Positions 8,126 through 17,135 of a DNA stretch of 40,966 nucleotides are shown in pieces. Positions within the stretch are counted from its first letter, which is position 1, and each line of letters starts with the position of its first letter. The stretch lies in contig BEHY01000019.1 of assembly GCA_002898735.1 (NCBI GenBank), forward strand, positions 1 through 40,966, written 5' to 3'. A model generated the notes under the pieces. That model was not told the origin of the DNA, did no database searches, and was given only the letters and a program-made list of their open reading frames with translations. Source of the DNA: Candidatus Thermoflexus japonica. GTDB taxonomy: Bacteria > Chloroflexota > Anaerolineae > Thermoflexales > Thermoflexaceae. A program made the position numbers and the translations under genes.

Positions 8126-8243
8126 GCGGAAGCCTCCGCCCCGGCCTCCAGGGGAGGGAGATGGCACGGCCATCTCCCTCCTCCTTTCTCCCCGAGCCTC
8201 CCTCAAGCCCGATTCGATTGAACTGGAAAGGAACAAAGGGCCG

Positions 8244-8252
8244 TGCTATGCT
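8244..8252 (+). promoter_or_regulatory. Possible extended -10 promoter of uvrA
   Basis: TGC-TATGCT forms an extended -10 element 36 bases before the uvrA GTG start. The nearest -35-like TTGAAC (8218-8223) is spaced too far, so recognition would depend on the TGN extension. Confidence 0.3.
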
Positions 8253-8287
8253 GAGAAACTGGCCCATCCTGGTGGGAAGGCAGCCGT

Positions 8288-11200
8288 GTGGCCATGGCGA
8301 AAGGGAAGATCATCGTTCGCGGGGCCCGCGAGCACAACCTCAAGAACATCACGGTGGAGATCCCCCGGGAGAAGCTCGTGGTGATCACCGGCCTCTCCGG
8401 CTCCGGGAAGTCCAGCCTGGCCTTCGACACCCTCTATGCCGAGGGCCAGCGGCGATACGTGGAGTCCCTCTCCGCCTATGCCCGTCAGTTCCTGGGGCTG
8501 ATGGAGAAGCCGGACGTGGATCAGATCGAGGGGCTCTCGCCGGCCATCTCCATCGACCAGCGGGGGGCGTCCCATAACCCCCGCTCCACCGTGGGGACGG
8601 TGACGGAGGTCTACGATTACCTCCGCCTGCTCTTCGCCCGTGCCGGCATCCCCCATTGCCCCCGCTGTGGCCGGGAGGTCCAGAAGCAGAGCCCCGAGCA
8701 GATCGTGGAGGCCATCCTCGCCCTCCCGGAGGGCTCCCGCATTCTGATCCTGGGCCCGGTGGTGCGGGGCCGCAAGGGCCACCACGGTCCGGTCTTCGAG
8801 GAGCTCCGTCGTATGGGCTTTGTCCGCGCCCGGGTGGACGGGGTCATCCGGGATCTGGATGAGCCCATTGAGCTGGATCGCTACAGGATCCACCATATCG
8901 AGGCGGTGGTGGATCGCCTGGTCGTGCGCCGGGACGGGGCGGATCGTTCCCGCCTGCAGGATTCGGTGGAGACCGCCTTGCGGCTGGGGGATGGGCTGGT
9001 GATCGTGCACAACGCCTCGGCGGAGCCGCCGGAGGACCTGCTGTTCAGCGAGCACTTCGCATGCCCTTACTGCAACATCAGCCTGCCCGAGCTGGAGCCC
9101 CGCCTGTTCTCCTTCAACAGCCCGAAGGGCGCCTGCCCGACCTGCGAGGGCCTTGGGGTGCAGCTGGAGCTGGATCCGGATCTCCTTATCCCGAACAAAG
9201 ATCTCTCCCTGGCGGAGGGAGCGATCGTCGCCTGGGGTGGAGAGGAGGAAGGTGGCTACTACTGGCAGCTGCTGGAGGCGGCATGCCGGGCCTTCGGCAT
9301 TCCCACGGATGTCCCGGTGCGCACCCTTTCCCCGGAGCAGCTGCATCTCCTCCTGTATGGCGCCGGCGAGGGCGTGCGGGTTCCGGTCCGCTATCAGGCC
9401 CGGGATGGGAGCTGGCGGGTTTACGAGGCGCCCTTCGAAGGGGTGATCCCCAACCTGCGCCGCCGGTATGAGGAGAGCACCTCGGATTACTTCCGGGCGC
9501 GGGTGGAGGGATGGATGAGCGAGCGTCCATGCCCGGCATGCGGCGGAGCGCGGCTGCGTCCGGAGGCCCTGGCCGTTACGGTGGCCGGCAAAAACATTCA
9601 CGAAGTCACCCGGATGTCCGTCGTCGAGGCCATGCGCTGGATCGAGGCGCTGCGCGGGGACAATGGGCAGCCGCCGCTGCTCTCCGAGCGCCAGCGGGCC
9701 ATCGTGGGCCAGGTGCTGCAGGAGCTGCACAACCGGCTGCGCTTTATGGTGGACGTGGGCCTGGATTACCTCACGCTGGATCGGCCGACGGCGACCCTGT
9801 CGGGGGGCGAGGCCCAGCGCATCCGCCTGGCCACCCAGATTGGGAGCCAGCTCACCGGCGTGCTCTATGTGCTGGACGAGCCGAGCATCGGCCTGCACCC
9901 GCGGGATAACGAGCGTCTGATCCGGACCCTGAAGCGGCTCCGGGATCTGGGGAACACGGTGCTGGTGGTGGAGCACGACGAGGCCATGATCCGGGCCGCC
10001 GACTGGGTGATCGATCTGGGGCCGGGGGCGGGCGAGCATGGGGGGTATGTGGTGGCCCAGGGCCCGGTCGAGGCGATCATGCGCAATCGCAAATCCCTCA
10101 CCGGGGCCTATCTGGCCGGTCGCCTCACGATCCCGGTCCCGGCCCGCCGTCGCCCCGGCAACGGGCGCTTCCTGATCGTCCGGGGAGCCCGCGAGCACAA
10201 CCTGAAGAACATCGACGTGCGCTTCCCCCTGGGCTGCTTCATCTGCGTGACCGGCGTCTCGGGTTCCGGAAAGAGCACCCTGGTGGTGGAGATCCTCTAC
10301 AAGCGTCTGGCTCAGATCCTCTACGGTGCCCGTGACCCGGCGGGGGCCCACGATACGATCGAGGGCATTGAGTTCATCGACAAGGTGATCAACATCGATC
10401 AGTCCCCGATCGGACGAACCCCTCGTTCCAACCCGGCGACCTACACCGGGGTGTTCACGGATATCCGGGATCTCTTCGCCAGCCTGCCGGAGAGCAAGCT
10501 GCGGGGGTATGGCCCGGGGCGCTTCTCCTTCAACGTGAAAGGGGGCCGCTGCGAGGCATGTGAGGGCCAGGGCCAGATCCAGATCGAGATGCAGTTCCTG
10601 CCCGACGTGTTCGTGACCTGCGAGGTGTGCCGGGGGGCCCGGTTCAACCGGGAAACGCTTCAGATCCGCTATCGGGGGAAGAACATCGCCGATGTGTTGA
10701 ACATGACCGTGGATGAAGCCTATGAGTTCTTCGAGGCCTTCCCCACGATCCGGCGGAAGCTCCAGACCCTGCGGGATGTGGGGCTGGGCTACATCCGGCT
10801 GGGCCAGCCGGCGCCGACCCTCTCCGGCGGCGAGGCGCAGCGGGTCAAGCTGGCGAAGGAGCTCTCCCGCCGGCCGACCGGCCATACGCTCTACATCCTG
10901 GACGAACCCACCGTGGGCCTGCACGCGGCCGATGTCCAGAAATTGATCGACGTGCTGCAGCGTTTCGTGGATCAGGGCCATACGGTGATCGTCATCGAGC
11001 ACAATCTGGATGTCATCAAAGTGGCCGACTGGATCATCGATCTGGGGCCGGAGGGCGGAGAGCGGGGCGGATATGTGGTGGCGGAGGGCACCCCCGAAGA
11101 GATCGCGCGGGTGGAGGCTTCATATACCGGTCAGTTCCTGCACCGGGTCCTTCGAGGAGGCGCCGCCTCTCCCAACGGGCGTCGGCGCGGGAGGCGTTGA
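8288..11200 (+). CDS. uvrA: Excinuclease ABC subunit A
   Basis: 970 residues, about the usual UvrA length with a short basic tail. It is the damage-scanning ATPase of nucleotide excision repair and works with UvrB. Visible: Walker A motifs [14 protein letters not shown] and [14 protein letters not shown], two LSGGEAQR signatures, Walker B strands [11 protein letters not shown] and [10 protein letters not shown], and zinc-finger CxxC pairs in CPYC...CPTC and CEAC...CEVC. The repeated [11 protein letters not shown] opens each half. GTG 8288 is chosen because GGGAAGG is 7 bases upstream, though ATG 8294 would give the same protein minus two residues. No uvrB or uvrC is nearby. Confidence 0.98.
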   Translation: MAMAKGKIIVRGAREHNLKNITVEIPREKLVVITGLSGSGKSSLAFDTLYAEGQRRYVESLSAYARQFLGLMEKPDVDQIEGLSPAISIDQRGASHNPRSTVGTVTEVYDYLRLLFARAGIPHCPRCGREVQKQSPEQIVEAILALPEGSRILILGPVVRGRKGHHGPVFEELRRMGFVRARVDGVIRDLDEPIELDRYRIHHIEAVVDRLVVRRDGADRSRLQDSVETALRLGDGLVIVHNASAEPPEDLLFSEHFACPYCNISLPELEPRLFSFNSPKGACPTCEGLGVQLELDPDLLIPNKDLSLAEGAIVAWGGEEEGGYYWQLLEAACRAFGIPTDVPVRTLSPEQLHLLLYGAGEGVRVPVRYQARDGSWRVYEAPFEGVIPNLRRRYEESTSDYFRARVEGWMSERPCPACGGARLRPEALAVTVAGKNIHEVTRMSVVEAMRWIEALRGDNGQPPLLSERQRAIVGQVLQELHNRLRFMVDVGLDYLTLDRPTATLSGGEAQRIRLATQIGSQLTGVLYVLDEPSIGLHPRDNERLIRTLKRLRDLGNTVLVVEHDEAMIRAADWVIDLGPGAGEHGGYVVAQGPVEAIMRNRKSLTGAYLAGRLTIPVPARRRPGNGRFLIVRGAREHNLKNIDVRFPLGCFICVTGVSGSGKSTLVVEILYKRLAQILYGARDPAGAHDTIEGIEFIDKVINIDQSPIGRTPRSNPATYTGVFTDIRDLFASLPESKLRGYGPGRFSFNVKGGRCEACEGQGQIQIEMQFLPDVFVTCEVCRGARFNRETLQIRYRGKNIADVLNMTVDEAYEFFEAFPTIRRKLQTLRDVGLGYIRLGQPAPTLSGGEAQRVKLAKELSRRPTGHTLYILDEPTVGLHAADVQKLIDVLQRFVDQGHTVIVIEHNLDVIKVADWIIDLGPEGGERGGYVVAEGTPEEIARVEASYTGQFLHRVLRGGAASPNGRRRGRR

Positions 11201-11204
11201 AAGA

Positions 11205-11519
11205 TCCACCGCAACCTCGCAACCCGGATCCACGCGGATCCCCCAGACATAGACCAGCTCCTGCTTTATCCCTTCCAGGCAATCCGGTCGTTGCCGGATT
11301 TGCTTTTGAGTTTGAATCCGGAGGGCGATGTGCTCTTCGGTGCGGGCCTGGGCTGCGGCGAGGCGGGCAACGGCCTCTGCCCGGGGGGCGAGGCGTTCCT
11401 CGAAGCGACCCCGAGCCTCTACCCGGATGGGTGATCACCTCCTTCAGGCGGTCCGGGGCCTCGCTCACAAAACGCAGGAGGCTCGCGATCCCGCCACAGG
11501 TTCCGCCGCGTTGAACAGC
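11205..11519 (-). pseudogene. Decayed coiled-coil protein gene (DUF3782-like style)
   Basis: Two minus-strand frames join into one plausible protein. One frame gives SLLRFVSEAPDRLKEVITHP. Around 11430 the sense moves to another frame giving VEARGRFEERLAPRAEAVARLAAAQARTEE and then KQELVYVWGIRVDP. The RFEERLA...AVARLAAAQARTEE heptads are typical of Chloroflexi and cyanobacterial coiled-coil proteins that often precede a PD-(D/E)XK-like domain. The start is not intact, a frameshift separates the parts and the end runs into uvrA, so this is a broken fragment. Family name given from memory of the heptad style only. Confidence 0.5.
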
Positions 11520-11769
11520 ATTCGCCACCTTCCCCTGGATTACAGGGGAGCTTGCCAGCTCCTCGCCAGCCCCCGTATATTAAGATAGCGTTTCGAAGGA
11601 TCCTTCCTGCAGGCCTTCTATGAGGGTGCGGGTTCACGGAGGTCCTTCTGCCCGGCCTTTATCCTTCCAGGGCTGCGCGGCGGCTTTCCTTGCAGAGGTT
11701 CTGGCGCCACGCCGGCCATCTCGGGCGGCCAGCACGGCCCCTGAATGCTCTACGAGGAGGCGTTCACCC

Positions 11770-12528
11770 ATGATCTCCAATCTGGCTCTGCGTCGGATGC
11801 GAAAGGGGGAGGCGACCGTTGGTGCCTGGCTGGGCCTGGGCAGCCCGTATGCGGCAGCCCTGATGGCCCGTATGGGGTTCGACTGGCTGGTGGTGGACAC
11901 GGAGCACAGCCCCTACAGTTACGATGCGATGGCCCAGAGTGTGATGGCCGTCCTTCCCACAGGCACTGCGCCCCTGGTCCGCGTTCCGTGGAACGATCCC
12001 GTCTGGATCAAGCTGGCCCTGGACACCGGGGCGCTGGGGGTTGTGGTGCCCATGGTGATGAACGGGGAAGAGGCTCGACGGGCGGCGGAGGCCGCGCGCT
12101 TCCCGCCCCGGGGGATCCGCTCGGTGGGGGCCTGGCTGGGACCCCGCCTGCATGGGGAGGATTACCTCCAGGCCATCGATGAAGAGATCCTGGTGGTGGT
12201 CCAGATCGAGCACATCCGGGCGGTGGAGCGGGCGGAGGAGATCTGCACGGCGGAGGGGGTGGACGTGATCTTCATCGGCCCCAACGACCTGGCCTCCTCG
12301 ATGGGCCTGCGGGGAACCGATTTTCGGGAGAACCCTGCCTGGGAGGAGGCGGTTCAGACCGTCCTGCGGGCTGCCCGGCGGGCCGGTCGGCCGGTGGGGA
12401 TGATGTGCGTGTCCATTGAGGAAGCCCTGCAGCGACGGGCCCAGGGGTTCCAGTTCCTGGCGGTTGCCTCCGACGCTCGTTATGTCGAGCAGATGGCCCA
12501 GGAGATCCTGCGGCGGTGGCGGGCGTGA
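11770..12528 (+). CDS. HpcH/HpaI-family class II aldolase (2-dehydro-3-deoxyglucarate aldolase type)
   Basis: 252 residues from ATG 11770 after GAGGAGG; upstream in-frame residues are not protein-like. The family makes or cleaves 2-keto-3-deoxy sugar acids or 4-hydroxy-2-oxo acids using a divalent metal. Visible: GAWLGLGSPYAAALMARMGFDW at the start, DTEHSPYSYD, VRVPWNDP, the metal and phosphate-loop region GVVVPMVMN, VQIEH and the signature DVIFIGPNDLASSMG. The catalytic His is in DTEHS. The substrate cannot be told from sequence. It stands alone, and a strong hairpin follows. Confidence 0.9.
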   Translation: MISNLALRRMRKGEATVGAWLGLGSPYAAALMARMGFDWLVVDTEHSPYSYDAMAQSVMAVLPTGTAPLVRVPWNDPVWIKLALDTGALGVVVPMVMNGEEARRAAEAARFPPRGIRSVGAWLGPRLHGEDYLQAIDEEILVVVQIEHIRAVERAEEICTAEGVDVIFIGPNDLASSMGLRGTDFRENPAWEEAVQTVLRAARRAGRPVGMMCVSIEEALQRRAQGFQFLAVASDARYVEQMAQEILRRWRA

Positions 12529-12549
12529 CGTTGATGGGGCCTTAACGCA

Positions 12550-12580
12550 ACCGGGCCCGGCAGGGGCCGCCGGGCCCGGT
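12550..12580. terminator. Bidirectional hairpin between aldolase and tRNA-Gln
   Basis: Perfect 12-bp stem ACCGGGCCCGGC / GCCGGGCCCGGT with a 7-base loop. It lies 22 bases after the aldolase stop and 4 bases past the 3' end of the converging tRNA, so it can serve both. There is no U tract. Confidence 0.6.
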
Positions 12581-12583
12581 CTG

Positions 12584-12655
12584 CTGGGGAGGGAGGACTC
12601 GAACCTCCACCCTCGGCTCCAAAGGCCGGTGTCCTGCCCCTTAGACGACTCCCCA
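12584..12655 (-). tRNA. tRNA-Gln (anticodon UUG)
   Basis: Minus-strand cloverleaf: acceptor TGGGGAG pairs with CTCCCCA (7 bp), the D arm holds GTCTAAGGGGCAGGAC, the anticodon stem-loop is CCGGC-CTTTGGA-GCCGA with TTG at the centre, and the T arm is GGAGG-TTCGAGT-CCTCC. The discriminator is G, as usual for bacterial tRNA-Gln, and CCA is not encoded. The anticodon stem has C-A at its outermost pair. Confidence 0.95.
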
Positions 12656-12668
12656 TCGCTCCTCTCCC

Positions 12669-12697
12669 ATTATAGCGCGCCCGGGAAGGCCATGCCA
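12669..12697 (-). promoter_or_regulatory. Promoter of tRNA-Gln
   Basis: On the minus strand a perfect TATAAT ends 13 bases before the tRNA. A weak TGGCAT lies 17 bases further upstream as the -35 element. Confidence 0.6.
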
Positions 12698-12704
12698 CTC
12701 AGGG

Positions 12705-12933
12705 CCCTTTTGGAGTGCGGTGCCTGGGCACCGCTTTGAAAGCTGAGAGCGGCGTCGAGCCGCCGCCCTTTTGGAGTGCGGTGCCTGGGCACCGCTTTGA
12801 AAGCTGAGAGCGGCGTCGAGCCGCCGCACTCCAAGAAGCTGAGGGCGGCGTCGAGCCGCCGCCCTTTTGGAGTGCGGTGCCTGGGCACCGCTTTGAAAGC
12901 TGAGAGCGGCGTCGAGCCGCCGCACTCCAAGAA
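12705..12933. repeat. Array of 64-bp palindromic elements
   Basis: Two identical 64-bp units (12771-12834 and 12867-12930) each begin TTGGAGTGCGG and end CCGCACTCCAA, a perfect 11-bp outer inverted repeat. Each contains two inner hairpins (GCGGTGCC-TG-GGCACCGC and GCGGC-GTCGA-GCCGC) around CTTTGAAAG. A 3'-truncated unit (12710-12765) and a partial piece (12835-12866) complete the array. Folded as one strand, a unit makes a junction with several arms, like a REP/MITE element. Location between tRNA-Gln and a chaperone gene suggests mobile, non-coding repeats. Protein-like readings across it are low-complexity artefacts. Confidence 0.85.
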
Positions 12934-12942
12934 AGCACCGGA

Positions 12943-13440
12943 TCAGGGGGCCATCTCCTTCACGGACACGCGGACAGGGATCTCACCGCTCCGCTCGAAC
13001 TGGAGCGTCAGGGTGAACGTCTCCCCCACCTGGAGATCGCGTTTCAGCCCGATCAGCATGACATGGAGCCCGCGGGGCTTAAACTCCACCCGTCCCTGGG
13101 CCGGGATCTCCACGCGGGGGACCGGCTGCATCTTCGCCACATCCCCCTCCATCCGGGTTTCATGGAGCTCAACCCTTTCGGCCACATCGGAGACAGCGCC
13201 GGTCAGCACATCGGGCTGATCGCCGTCGTTCACCACCACAAAGTAGACGGCGCTGGTGCTCTCCCTCCCATGGCTCATCCCCTGCTCCATTTCATGGCCC
13301 ATCCCCATCGCCCCGGGGCGAGCCCACGCATCCTGAACGCGAATCCTCGGGCCGGTGGCCGCTGGAGCCGCACACGCGGCGATGATAAGGCCGAGCAGCA
13401 CCGTGATGGAACGTGAACGGATGTTCCTCAAAGAGAACAT
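12943..13440 (-). CDS. PCuAC-family periplasmic copper chaperone (lipoprotein)
   Basis: 165 residues with a lipoprotein signal (IIAAC lipobox, Cys about 23) and the PCuAC fold. Signatures: VQDAWARP near the mature start, a Met/His-rich insert (MGMGHEMEQGMSHG), then HETRMEGDVAKMQPV and GLHVMLIGLKRDL, which supply the His and Met ligands for Cu(I). The family delivers copper to the CuA site of cytochrome oxidase, often with SCO1, and here it follows SCO1 and the oxidase genes on the same strand. ATG 13440 follows GGAGGG by 7 bases. Confidence 0.92.
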   Translation of the reverse strand: MFSLRNIRSRSITVLLGLIIAACAAPAATGPRIRVQDAWARPGAMGMGHEMEQGMSHGRESTSAVYFVVVNDGDQPDVLTGAVSDVAERVELHETRMEGDVAKMQPVPRVEIPAQGRVEFKPRGLHVMLIGLKRDLQVGETFTLTLQFERSGEIPVRVSVKEMAP

Positions 13441-13537
13441 GCTTTTTCCCTCCGGATGAGATGAGAGGCGGTCTGGCCCTGCGCCGGCGATCGGGACATT
13501 CCTGGCCAGATCTTTCCTTGATGGGGAGCGAAACCGA

Positions 13538-14197
13538 TCACGCGCCGGAGCGCTCCCGCACCAGGCGGCGGATTTTCTCCATCGCGTCCTTCAGTTCGGT
13601 TCGGCTTCCCGGCAGGAGCGCTCGCACCCGTCCCTGGCGGTCCACCAGGAAGATGCGATCGGTATGGTTGATGAAGTAGGTCAGCTCGCTGCCGGAGGTC
13701 TCCGGCGTTGCCGCCGCAGGCGTGCCGTTGATGACATACACCCGCTCCGTGTAGATCCCCAGGACCTCCGTCAGGTGGCGGATGGTGGAGGGATCCCCCG
13801 TGAGGAAAGCCCAGTTCGTGAAATCCACCCTACGGGCCCGGGCGTAGCGGCGGAGGACCTCCGGTGTATCCCGCTCCGGATCAAAGGTGATGGTGACAAA
13901 GAAAACCTGATCGGACAGGCCCTCCGTGGCGACCTGTTGCTGGATCTCTCGCATCCGGGCGGTGATCAGCGGGCAGACGTCCGGGCAATGGGTGTAGATC
14001 ATCCCCAGGACCACCACCCTGCCCCGGGTCTGGCCCAGCCAGAAGGTGTGGCCCTCCTGATCCGTGAACGGCCAGTCCGGGATGGTCATATAGACCGGAA
14101 GGGATTCCGCCCGGGCGTCCAGGGCGATCTTCACGGCCCCCGCAGCGGCGACAAAAAGCAGGCCGATGCCAACTCCCAGCCAGAACCAGCGTGGCAT
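13538..14197 (-). CDS. SCO1/SenC-family copper chaperone and thiol oxidoreductase
   Basis: 219 residues from ATG 14197, which has AGGAGGT 9 bases upstream; the long N-terminal extension of the open frame is rejected. One transmembrane anchor (residues 5-26) precedes a thioredoxin-fold domain. The copper-binding CxxxC is THCPDVCPL (C71, C75), and the third ligand His lies in INHTDRIFLVD. It matures the CuA centre of subunit II, encoded upstream at 16580-17095. It sits between the oxidase subunit I and PCuAC genes. Confidence 0.93.
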   Translation of the reverse strand: MPRWFWLGVGIGLLFVAAAGAVKIALDARAESLPVYMTIPDWPFTDQEGHTFWLGQTRGRVVVLGMIYTHCPDVCPLITARMREIQQQVATEGLSDQVFFVTITFDPERDTPEVLRRYARARRVDFTNWAFLTGDPSTIRHLTEVLGIYTERVYVINGTPAAATPETSGSELTYFINHTDRIFLVDRQGRVRALLPGSRTELKDAMEKIRRLVRERSGA

Positions 14198-14297
14198 TCC
14201 GTGCAGACCTCCTGATGGAGGTTTCAGGGCCGGCCCGGCCCCCCGGGAATCGTTCCTGTCCTGATCGGTGTTCCCCATCTCATCCTGATCGAATGAC

Positions 14298-14329
14298 GGT
14301 CGGGGCGGATCTATGCATCCGCCCCGACC
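14298..14329. terminator. Strong hairpin between oxidase subunit I and SCO1 genes
   Basis: Perfect 13-bp stem GGTCGGGGCGGAT / ATCCGCCCCGACC with a 6-base loop. It lies about 60 bases after the subunit I stop on the transcribed minus strand. No U run follows, so it may be a terminator, an attenuator or a stabilising 3' end that separates oxidase expression from chaperone expression. Confidence 0.55.
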
Positions 14330-14388
14330 CATATCCGGAGCGTGAGGGAAGCCGTAGCGGCGCTGTCGCTTCCCGCATCGATTGCATT

Positions 14389-16038
14389 CTACCGGATGGG
14401 CGCCGGATTGGAGGGCAGGAACCCGTAAGCGGAGAACGGTGAAGTCTGAAGCACCTGGGTGAGCACCGGCGTGTAGGAGATCACGATCAGGACCGCGGCC
14501 ACGGCCAGCCAGACCCGCCAGCGCTCGAAGGCGATGGGCGCGTCCGCGGCGGTGTGCAGGGCTTCCGCGATCGGCACCTCCACCCGGGCCGGTTGCCGGG
14601 AGAACCACAGAGTCATCGCCATGTTCAGCAGGAACAACACGCCGGCGATGAACATCAGGGTCCCGCCCACTGCCGCCAGGATCAGGAAGGGCATCCACTC
14701 CGGCAGCAGATACGGCGAGAATCCCAGGTTCGTCCGTCGGGGTTCCCCTTCCAGCCCCCCGCGCATCATCCCCACGGCGAAGAGCATCACGCCGATGAAC
14801 CACAGGTACACGTTCGCCAGGGCCACCTTCCGGCTCCACAGGGCGCGTCCGGTGAGATAGGGAACCATCCAGGTGGCCATGGCCATAAAGGTCAGGGTCA
14901 CCGCCGTGCCCACCGTGAGGTGCAGGTGGCCGGGAACCCAGGAGGTGTTGTGGACCACCAGGTTGACGTTGTAGGAGGCGTTGACGATGCCGCTGATCCC
15001 ACCGAAGACGAAAGCGATCATGGAGAGCGTGGCGCCGGCGAAGGCCGGCTCATTCCACGGAAGCCGGAAGATCCAGTCGATCCATCCCCGTCCGCCACGC
15101 TGCCGCCCTGCATGTTCCAGAGAGGCCATCAGATTGAAGGCGGTCAGCAGGCTGGGGATCGTCACCAGGAACGTCCCGAAGGCGTGCAGCAGCTTCCACT
15201 CCTGTCCGATGGCTGGATCGGTGTATTGATGGTGCACCCCAATCGGGGTGGAGAAGATCAGCAGCATCAGGAAGGCCAGGCGCGCCATCGGGTCGCTATA
15301 CAGCTTGCCGCCGGCCAGCCGGGGGACCATCGTATACCAGGCCACGTAGGCCGGGAGCAGCCAGAAATAAACCAGCGGGTGCCCGAAATACCAGAACAGG
15401 GTCCGGGCCAGCATCGGGTTGGTCTGCTTGACCAGGCCCAGGGACCATGGGAGCAGCAGGAAAAGAACTTCGATCGCCACTCCGAGGGTGGCGATATACC
15501 AGAGGACGAAAACCACAATGGAGCCGAAGGCCATCAGCGGGGTGCGTTGCCCGGGGTTCTCCCGTCGCCAGGCGACATACGTGAGGATCAGGTTGGCCCC
15601 GCTGACCCAGGAGCCCACAATGAGCAGGGTGGCGCCCAGGTAGAAGGCCGGGTGGGCCATCAGGGGCGGATAGAACGTGTAAAGGACGTTCGCCTGACGG
15701 GTGAGGATGGCGTAGCCGGCGGCAGCAACCCCGATGGTCATCAACCCGAAGCCGGTCCACCCCAGGGCCAGGCTGTAAAGGGGCCGCCCGAGGGAAGCCC
15801 GCACGGCCACGGCGAGCAGGGCCACGATGTTGAAGGTGGTCCACACCAGGGCGTTCAGCACCCCATGGAAAGTCAGACCCTGGTAGTAATCATACCAGGG
15901 CATGGGCGGCAGCAGCTTCGCCCGGCTCAGGGCCTGGAGCAGGCCGAAGAAGATGCCGACCGCGACGGCGATATAAGCGATGTAAAGATGCCAGCGGATC
16001 AGCCGTTTTTCGCTCTCATGCATTGCGAGGGCTCCCAT
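14389..16038 (-). CDS. Cytochrome c oxidase subunit I, B-family (ba3-type)
   Basis: 549 residues with about 13 membrane helices. It reduces O2 at a heme-copper centre and pumps protons. Ligands visible: low-spin heme His58 (GLTFHGVLNAL), CuB His220 with the cross-linked Tyr224 (FGHPLVYFWLLPAY), CuB His269/His270 (TPIGVHHQYTDP) and heme His371/His373 (WVPGHLHLTVG). The extra C-terminal helix and lack of D-channel motifs fit the B-family, as does subunit IIa upstream. ATG 16038 follows GGGAGGT by 4 bases. Such enzymes have high oxygen affinity and are common in thermophiles. Confidence 0.95.
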   Translation of the reverse strand: MGALAMHESEKRLIRWHLYIAYIAVAVGIFFGLLQALSRAKLLPPMPWYDYYQGLTFHGVLNALVWTTFNIVALLAVAVRASLGRPLYSLALGWTGFGLMTIGVAAAGYAILTRQANVLYTFYPPLMAHPAFYLGATLLIVGSWVSGANLILTYVAWRRENPGQRTPLMAFGSIVVFVLWYIATLGVAIEVLFLLLPWSLGLVKQTNPMLARTLFWYFGHPLVYFWLLPAYVAWYTMVPRLAGGKLYSDPMARLAFLMLLIFSTPIGVHHQYTDPAIGQEWKLLHAFGTFLVTIPSLLTAFNLMASLEHAGRQRGGRGWIDWIFRLPWNEPAFAGATLSMIAFVFGGISGIVNASYNVNLVVHNTSWVPGHLHLTVGTAVTLTFMAMATWMVPYLTGRALWSRKVALANVYLWFIGVMLFAVGMMRGGLEGEPRRTNLGFSPYLLPEWMPFLILAAVGGTLMFIAGVLFLLNMAMTLWFSRQPARVEVPIAEALHTAADAPIAFERWRVWLAVAAVLIVISYTPVLTQVLQTSPFSAYGFLPSNPAPIR

Positions 16039-16175
16039 CGCGACCTCCCGATGGCTGAAATCCGTATCAGGATCATCTCGGCGCTCGATCAGAGGCCATC
16101 CGGGAAGGTGGCCTGCGCTTCCCGGCCTGTCACGATCTTTCTCATCCTTGCCGCGGGGTTGAGAGAGCGTCCAGC

Positions 16176-16553
16176 TTACAGGGCTTTGCGGATGATGTCC
16201 GTTACCGAAATCACCCCCAGCAGCCGCTCCCGGATTACCGGCGCGCGCCGGATCCCGGTCATGGCGAAGAGGCGGGCCACGTTCTCCACCGAGAGATCAG
16301 GGTTCACCACAATGCAGGGCTTCGTCATGATCTCCCGGACCAGCACGGACTGCGGGCTCAGGCCCTGGGCGACGACCTTGTAGACAATATCGGTCTCTGT
16401 GACAATGCCGTAGGCGTCCTCCTCATGGGCCCGCTCGACGATGAGGGCCCGCAGGCCCTTCTCCTTCATCAGGGCCACGGCCTCTGCGACCGTGGCGGAA
16501 GGCTCAATGGTCACCACCTCGGTGGTCATGATGTCTTTCGCTTTCAGCCCCAT
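16176..16553 (-). CDS. Two-CBS-domain protein
   Basis: 125 residues from ATG 16553 after AGGGGGTG; earlier in-frame residues are not protein-like. Two CBS motifs in tandem (MTTEVVTIEPSATVAEAVALM and MTKPCIVVNPDLSVENVARL) form a Bateman module that binds adenosyl nucleotides. It lies between oxidase subunits II and I in the same operon, so it may sense energy state for the oxidase, but this is an inference. Confidence 0.88.
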   Translation of the reverse strand: MGLKAKDIMTTEVVTIEPSATVAEAVALMKEKGLRALIVERAHEEDAYGIVTETDIVYKVVAQGLSPQSVLVREIMTKPCIVVNPDLSVENVARLFAMTGIRRAPVIRERLLGVISVTDIIRKAL

Positions 16554-16579
16554 GGCGCACCCCCTGTGTGTATGCGGTC

Positions 16580-17095
16580 TTAACGGGCCCAGCACGCCAG
16601 CGCCGAGGCCATGGCCCGCGGTGTCGGGAGAGAAGGCCCCTCCGCCGTCCGCGGCTCGACGATCACCTTCGCCGACATGGCGTGATGGCCCAGCCCGCAA
16701 TACTCATGGCAGACAATCAGGTATTCCCCGGGTTGATCGAAACGGGCCTGCGCCCGGTTCACCACGCCCGGCACGGCCATCATGTTGACGTTGGTGTTGA
16801 GGATCTTGAAGCCATGCTGGACATCTTTGCTGGTCAGGTTGAAGGTGACTGTGGAGCCAGCGGGGATTCGGATCTCGCGGGGATTGAAGAGCCACATTTG
16901 AGCGACCACATTCACCACATACTGGCCTGGAGCCACTTCCACGACGGCGGGCTGATCGAAGGGCGGGATATCCGTGACACAGGTGGGCACGCGGATCCCC
17001 AGGCCGAAGGCCCCGACGACGATGGCGATGAAGAAAGCGGTCATCAGGAAACCGGCCCCGAAGATGGCCGTGCGCTCAAACGGATCGTTCACCAT
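16580..17095 (-). CDS. Cytochrome c oxidase subunit II (CuA domain)
   Basis: 171 residues with one N-terminal transmembrane helix (10-33) and a cupredoxin domain. CuA ligands: His94 (DVQHGF), Cys129 and Cys133, His137 and Met140 in CHEYCGLGHHAM. It accepts electrons from cytochrome c or another periplasmic carrier and passes them to subunit I. A single helix instead of two is typical of ba3 oxidases, where subunit IIa supplies the missing one. ATG 17095 is preceded by GGGAGGT. Confidence 0.95.
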   Translation of the reverse strand: MVNDPFERTAIFGAGFLMTAFFIAIVVGAFGLGIRVPTCVTDIPPFDQPAVVEVAPGQYVVNVVAQMWLFNPREIRIPAGSTVTFNLTSKDVQHGFKILNTNVNMMAVPGVVNRAQARFDQPGEYLIVCHEYCGLGHHAMSAKVIVEPRTAEGPSLPTPRAMASALACWAR

Positions 17096-17135
17096 GCCGA
17101 ACCTCCCGGAGTTGGCCAGATGGTGTTCGCGGGAT

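Noticed and set aside
8246..11002. 918-codon open frame antisense to uvrA
   Set aside because: Shadow caused by GC-rich codon bias; composition is unlike protein and uvrA on the other strand is certain.
12705..12933. CRISPR array
   Set aside because: Units are directly joined or truncated, with no unique spacers and no cas genes nearby.
12641..12938. Short frames across the palindromic repeats
   Set aside because: Repetitive translations in several frames (for example AARRRSQLSKRCPG) follow from the repeat itself.
14198..14839. N-terminal extension of the SCO1 frame to 433 residues
   Set aside because: Overlaps oxidase subunit I and the terminator-like hairpin; the AGGAGGT site supports the shorter start.
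14554..16383. 609-codon open frame antisense to oxidase subunit I
   Set aside because: His/Gly/Gln-rich shadow of a real membrane protein gene; no ribosome-binding site.
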